Shown: positions 63,434 through 64,000 of the stretch, piece after piece | Layout: each line of letters begins with the position of its first letter | Numbering within the stretch: the first letter of the stretch is position 1 | Source of the DNA: Bacteroidota bacterium | GTDB taxonomy: Bacteria; Bacteroidota; Bacteroidia; Chitinophagales; LD1 | Direction of reading: 5' to 3' | Assembly: GCA_016722375.1 (NCBI GenBank) | Contig: JADKJG010000004.1 | Span: 324,649-388,648 of the forward strand | DNA: 64,000 nt | Notes under the pieces: generated by a model | The model's database searches: none | What the model was told of the DNA's origin: nothing | The model's input: only the letters and a program-made list of their open reading frames with translations | Made by a program: the position numbers and the translations under genes

Positions 63434-64000
63434 CTATCCGGTGCTGTTCAATTTGTGTTGTCTATGAGCAATGAAAAGTAGAACGGTTATCACACTAATT
63501 GCAACAAGCGAAGATTCTAAAGTCCCAAGATTCAACCCGCCTTTGTCAATCGGCTTTGTGAGAAAGTCGCCAAAGGTGGCTCCGAATGGTCGGGTGAAAA
63601 TAAACGCAACCCAAAACAAAATGATGTGATTGATTTTGGTGAGATAGTGGAGCAGCACCACCACTATGATTACTCCGCCTGTTATAAAAGCACCTTGAAG
63701 ATAACTCATTCCAAAATGGTCGCCAAGAAAATCTCCGAAAGCGGTTCCTAAGCTGTTTGAGAAAAGAATTGCAGACCAGTAATAAATTTCTTTTTGCTTG
63801 TCAGCGATTGGGAAAACCTCGAGGTTTTTGAATTTGCGAAACCATAAAAACAAGGTGAGGAGCAAGCAACTCACAAGTAAAATGCTTCCGGCGGTGTAAC
63901 CTAAATGAAGTGTTCGGTCAATGTAATCAGAGATTTCAGTTCCTAAAGTTGTCGTGGCAATAATGACCAACCAATAAACGACCGGCACATAATTTTTGAC
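63434..64000 (-). CDS. COG4705-like polytopic membrane protein, 5' end cut by window edge
   Basis: 189 visible residues with about six membrane helices in repeat-like pairs: LGTEISDYIDRTLHLGYTAG, then NSLGTAFGDFLGDHFGMSYL and RPFGATFGDFLTKPIDKGGL. The repeated GT-D motif is characteristic of this membrane-anchored repeat family. No convincing start before the edge (the frame continues past base 64000). Function unknown. Confidence 0.8.
   Translation of the reverse strand, partial: VKNYVPVVYWLVIIATTTLGTEISDYIDRTLHLGYTAGSILLVSCLLLTLFLWFRKFKNLEVFPIADKQKEIYYWSAILFSNSLGTAFGDFLGDHFGMSYLQGAFITGGVIIVVVLLHYLTKINHIILFWVAFIFTRPFGATFGDFLTKPIDKGGLNLGTLESSLVAISVITVLLFIAHRQHKLNSTG

Noticed and set aside
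1..64000. tRNA, rRNA, replication origin or prophage
   Set aside because: None recognised by eye; a dedicated scan was not possible, so absence is not proven.

Overview
The window looks like a chromosome segment of a Bacteroidota (Bacteroidetes) bacterium. The evidence is several secreted proteins with type IX secretion (T9SS) C-terminal sorting domains, a PorT-like gene next to menG, an ExbB-ExbD-ExbD-TonB cluster, lipoproteins and TonB-dependent uptake genes, moderate AT-rich composition and few Shine-Dalgarno sites. A Chitinophagales/Sphingobacteriales-like member is my inference. No tRNA, rRNA, CRISPR array, prophage or complete insertion sequence was recognised.

Layout. 1-7.7 kb: CoA-transferase subunit A (cut by the left edge), DUF4296 lipoprotein, YggS, a phased repeat array, SppA, LysM protein, NfeD-like protease, KdsB, an unknown protein. 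7.7-15.8 kb: LolD-like ATPase, two large T9SS cargo proteins, PAP2_C membrane protein, PyrF, TPR protein, methyltransferase. 15.8-25.9 kb: epimerase-glycosyltransferase fusion, TonB/ExbD/ExbD/ExbB, a second array, CcmF/CcmE, SRPBCC protein. 25.9-34.7 kb: PrmC, a third array beside a broken helical-Fn3 gene, RibD, RluA-type synthase, dipeptide epimerase, SucC, MsrB, amino-acid permease. 34.7-48.5 kb: orphan T9SS tail, a fourth array, DnaG, ParE toxin with a beheaded antitoxin, Sfp-type transferase/PorT/MenG, EngB, PstS-like lipoprotein, TPR protein, a pair of coiled-coil paralogues, serine dehydratase, T9SS-PKD protein. 48.7-52.7 kb: toxin-antitoxin pair flanked by twin palindromes, sulfotransferase, cysteine-rich lipoproteins, a helical protein with a fifth array upstream. 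52.8-61.2 kb: a cobalamin riboswitch followed by a collinear vitamin B12 uptake operon (two T9SS surface proteins, BtuB, BtuG-like lipoprotein, BtuF, BtuC, BtuD). 61.3-64 kb: MerR regulator, Wzi/RemB-like outer-membrane protein, membrane protein cut by the right edge.

Two observations stand out. First, five intergenic arrays, unrelated in sequence, share one architecture: short inverted repeats (dyads) repeated at a strict 20.5-21 bp or 41-42 bp spacing, i.e. two or four DNA helical turns. In at least two arrays the symmetry is kept while the bases change. Two arrays lie directly upstream of genes for helical proteins that end in a beta-sandwich domain. I know no described system with this design. 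Second, nine one-base frameshifts break eight otherwise conserved genes. Most lie in short homopolymers, so they are more likely read/assembly indels than real decay, although a G8 tract in a surface protein could be a phase-variable switch.
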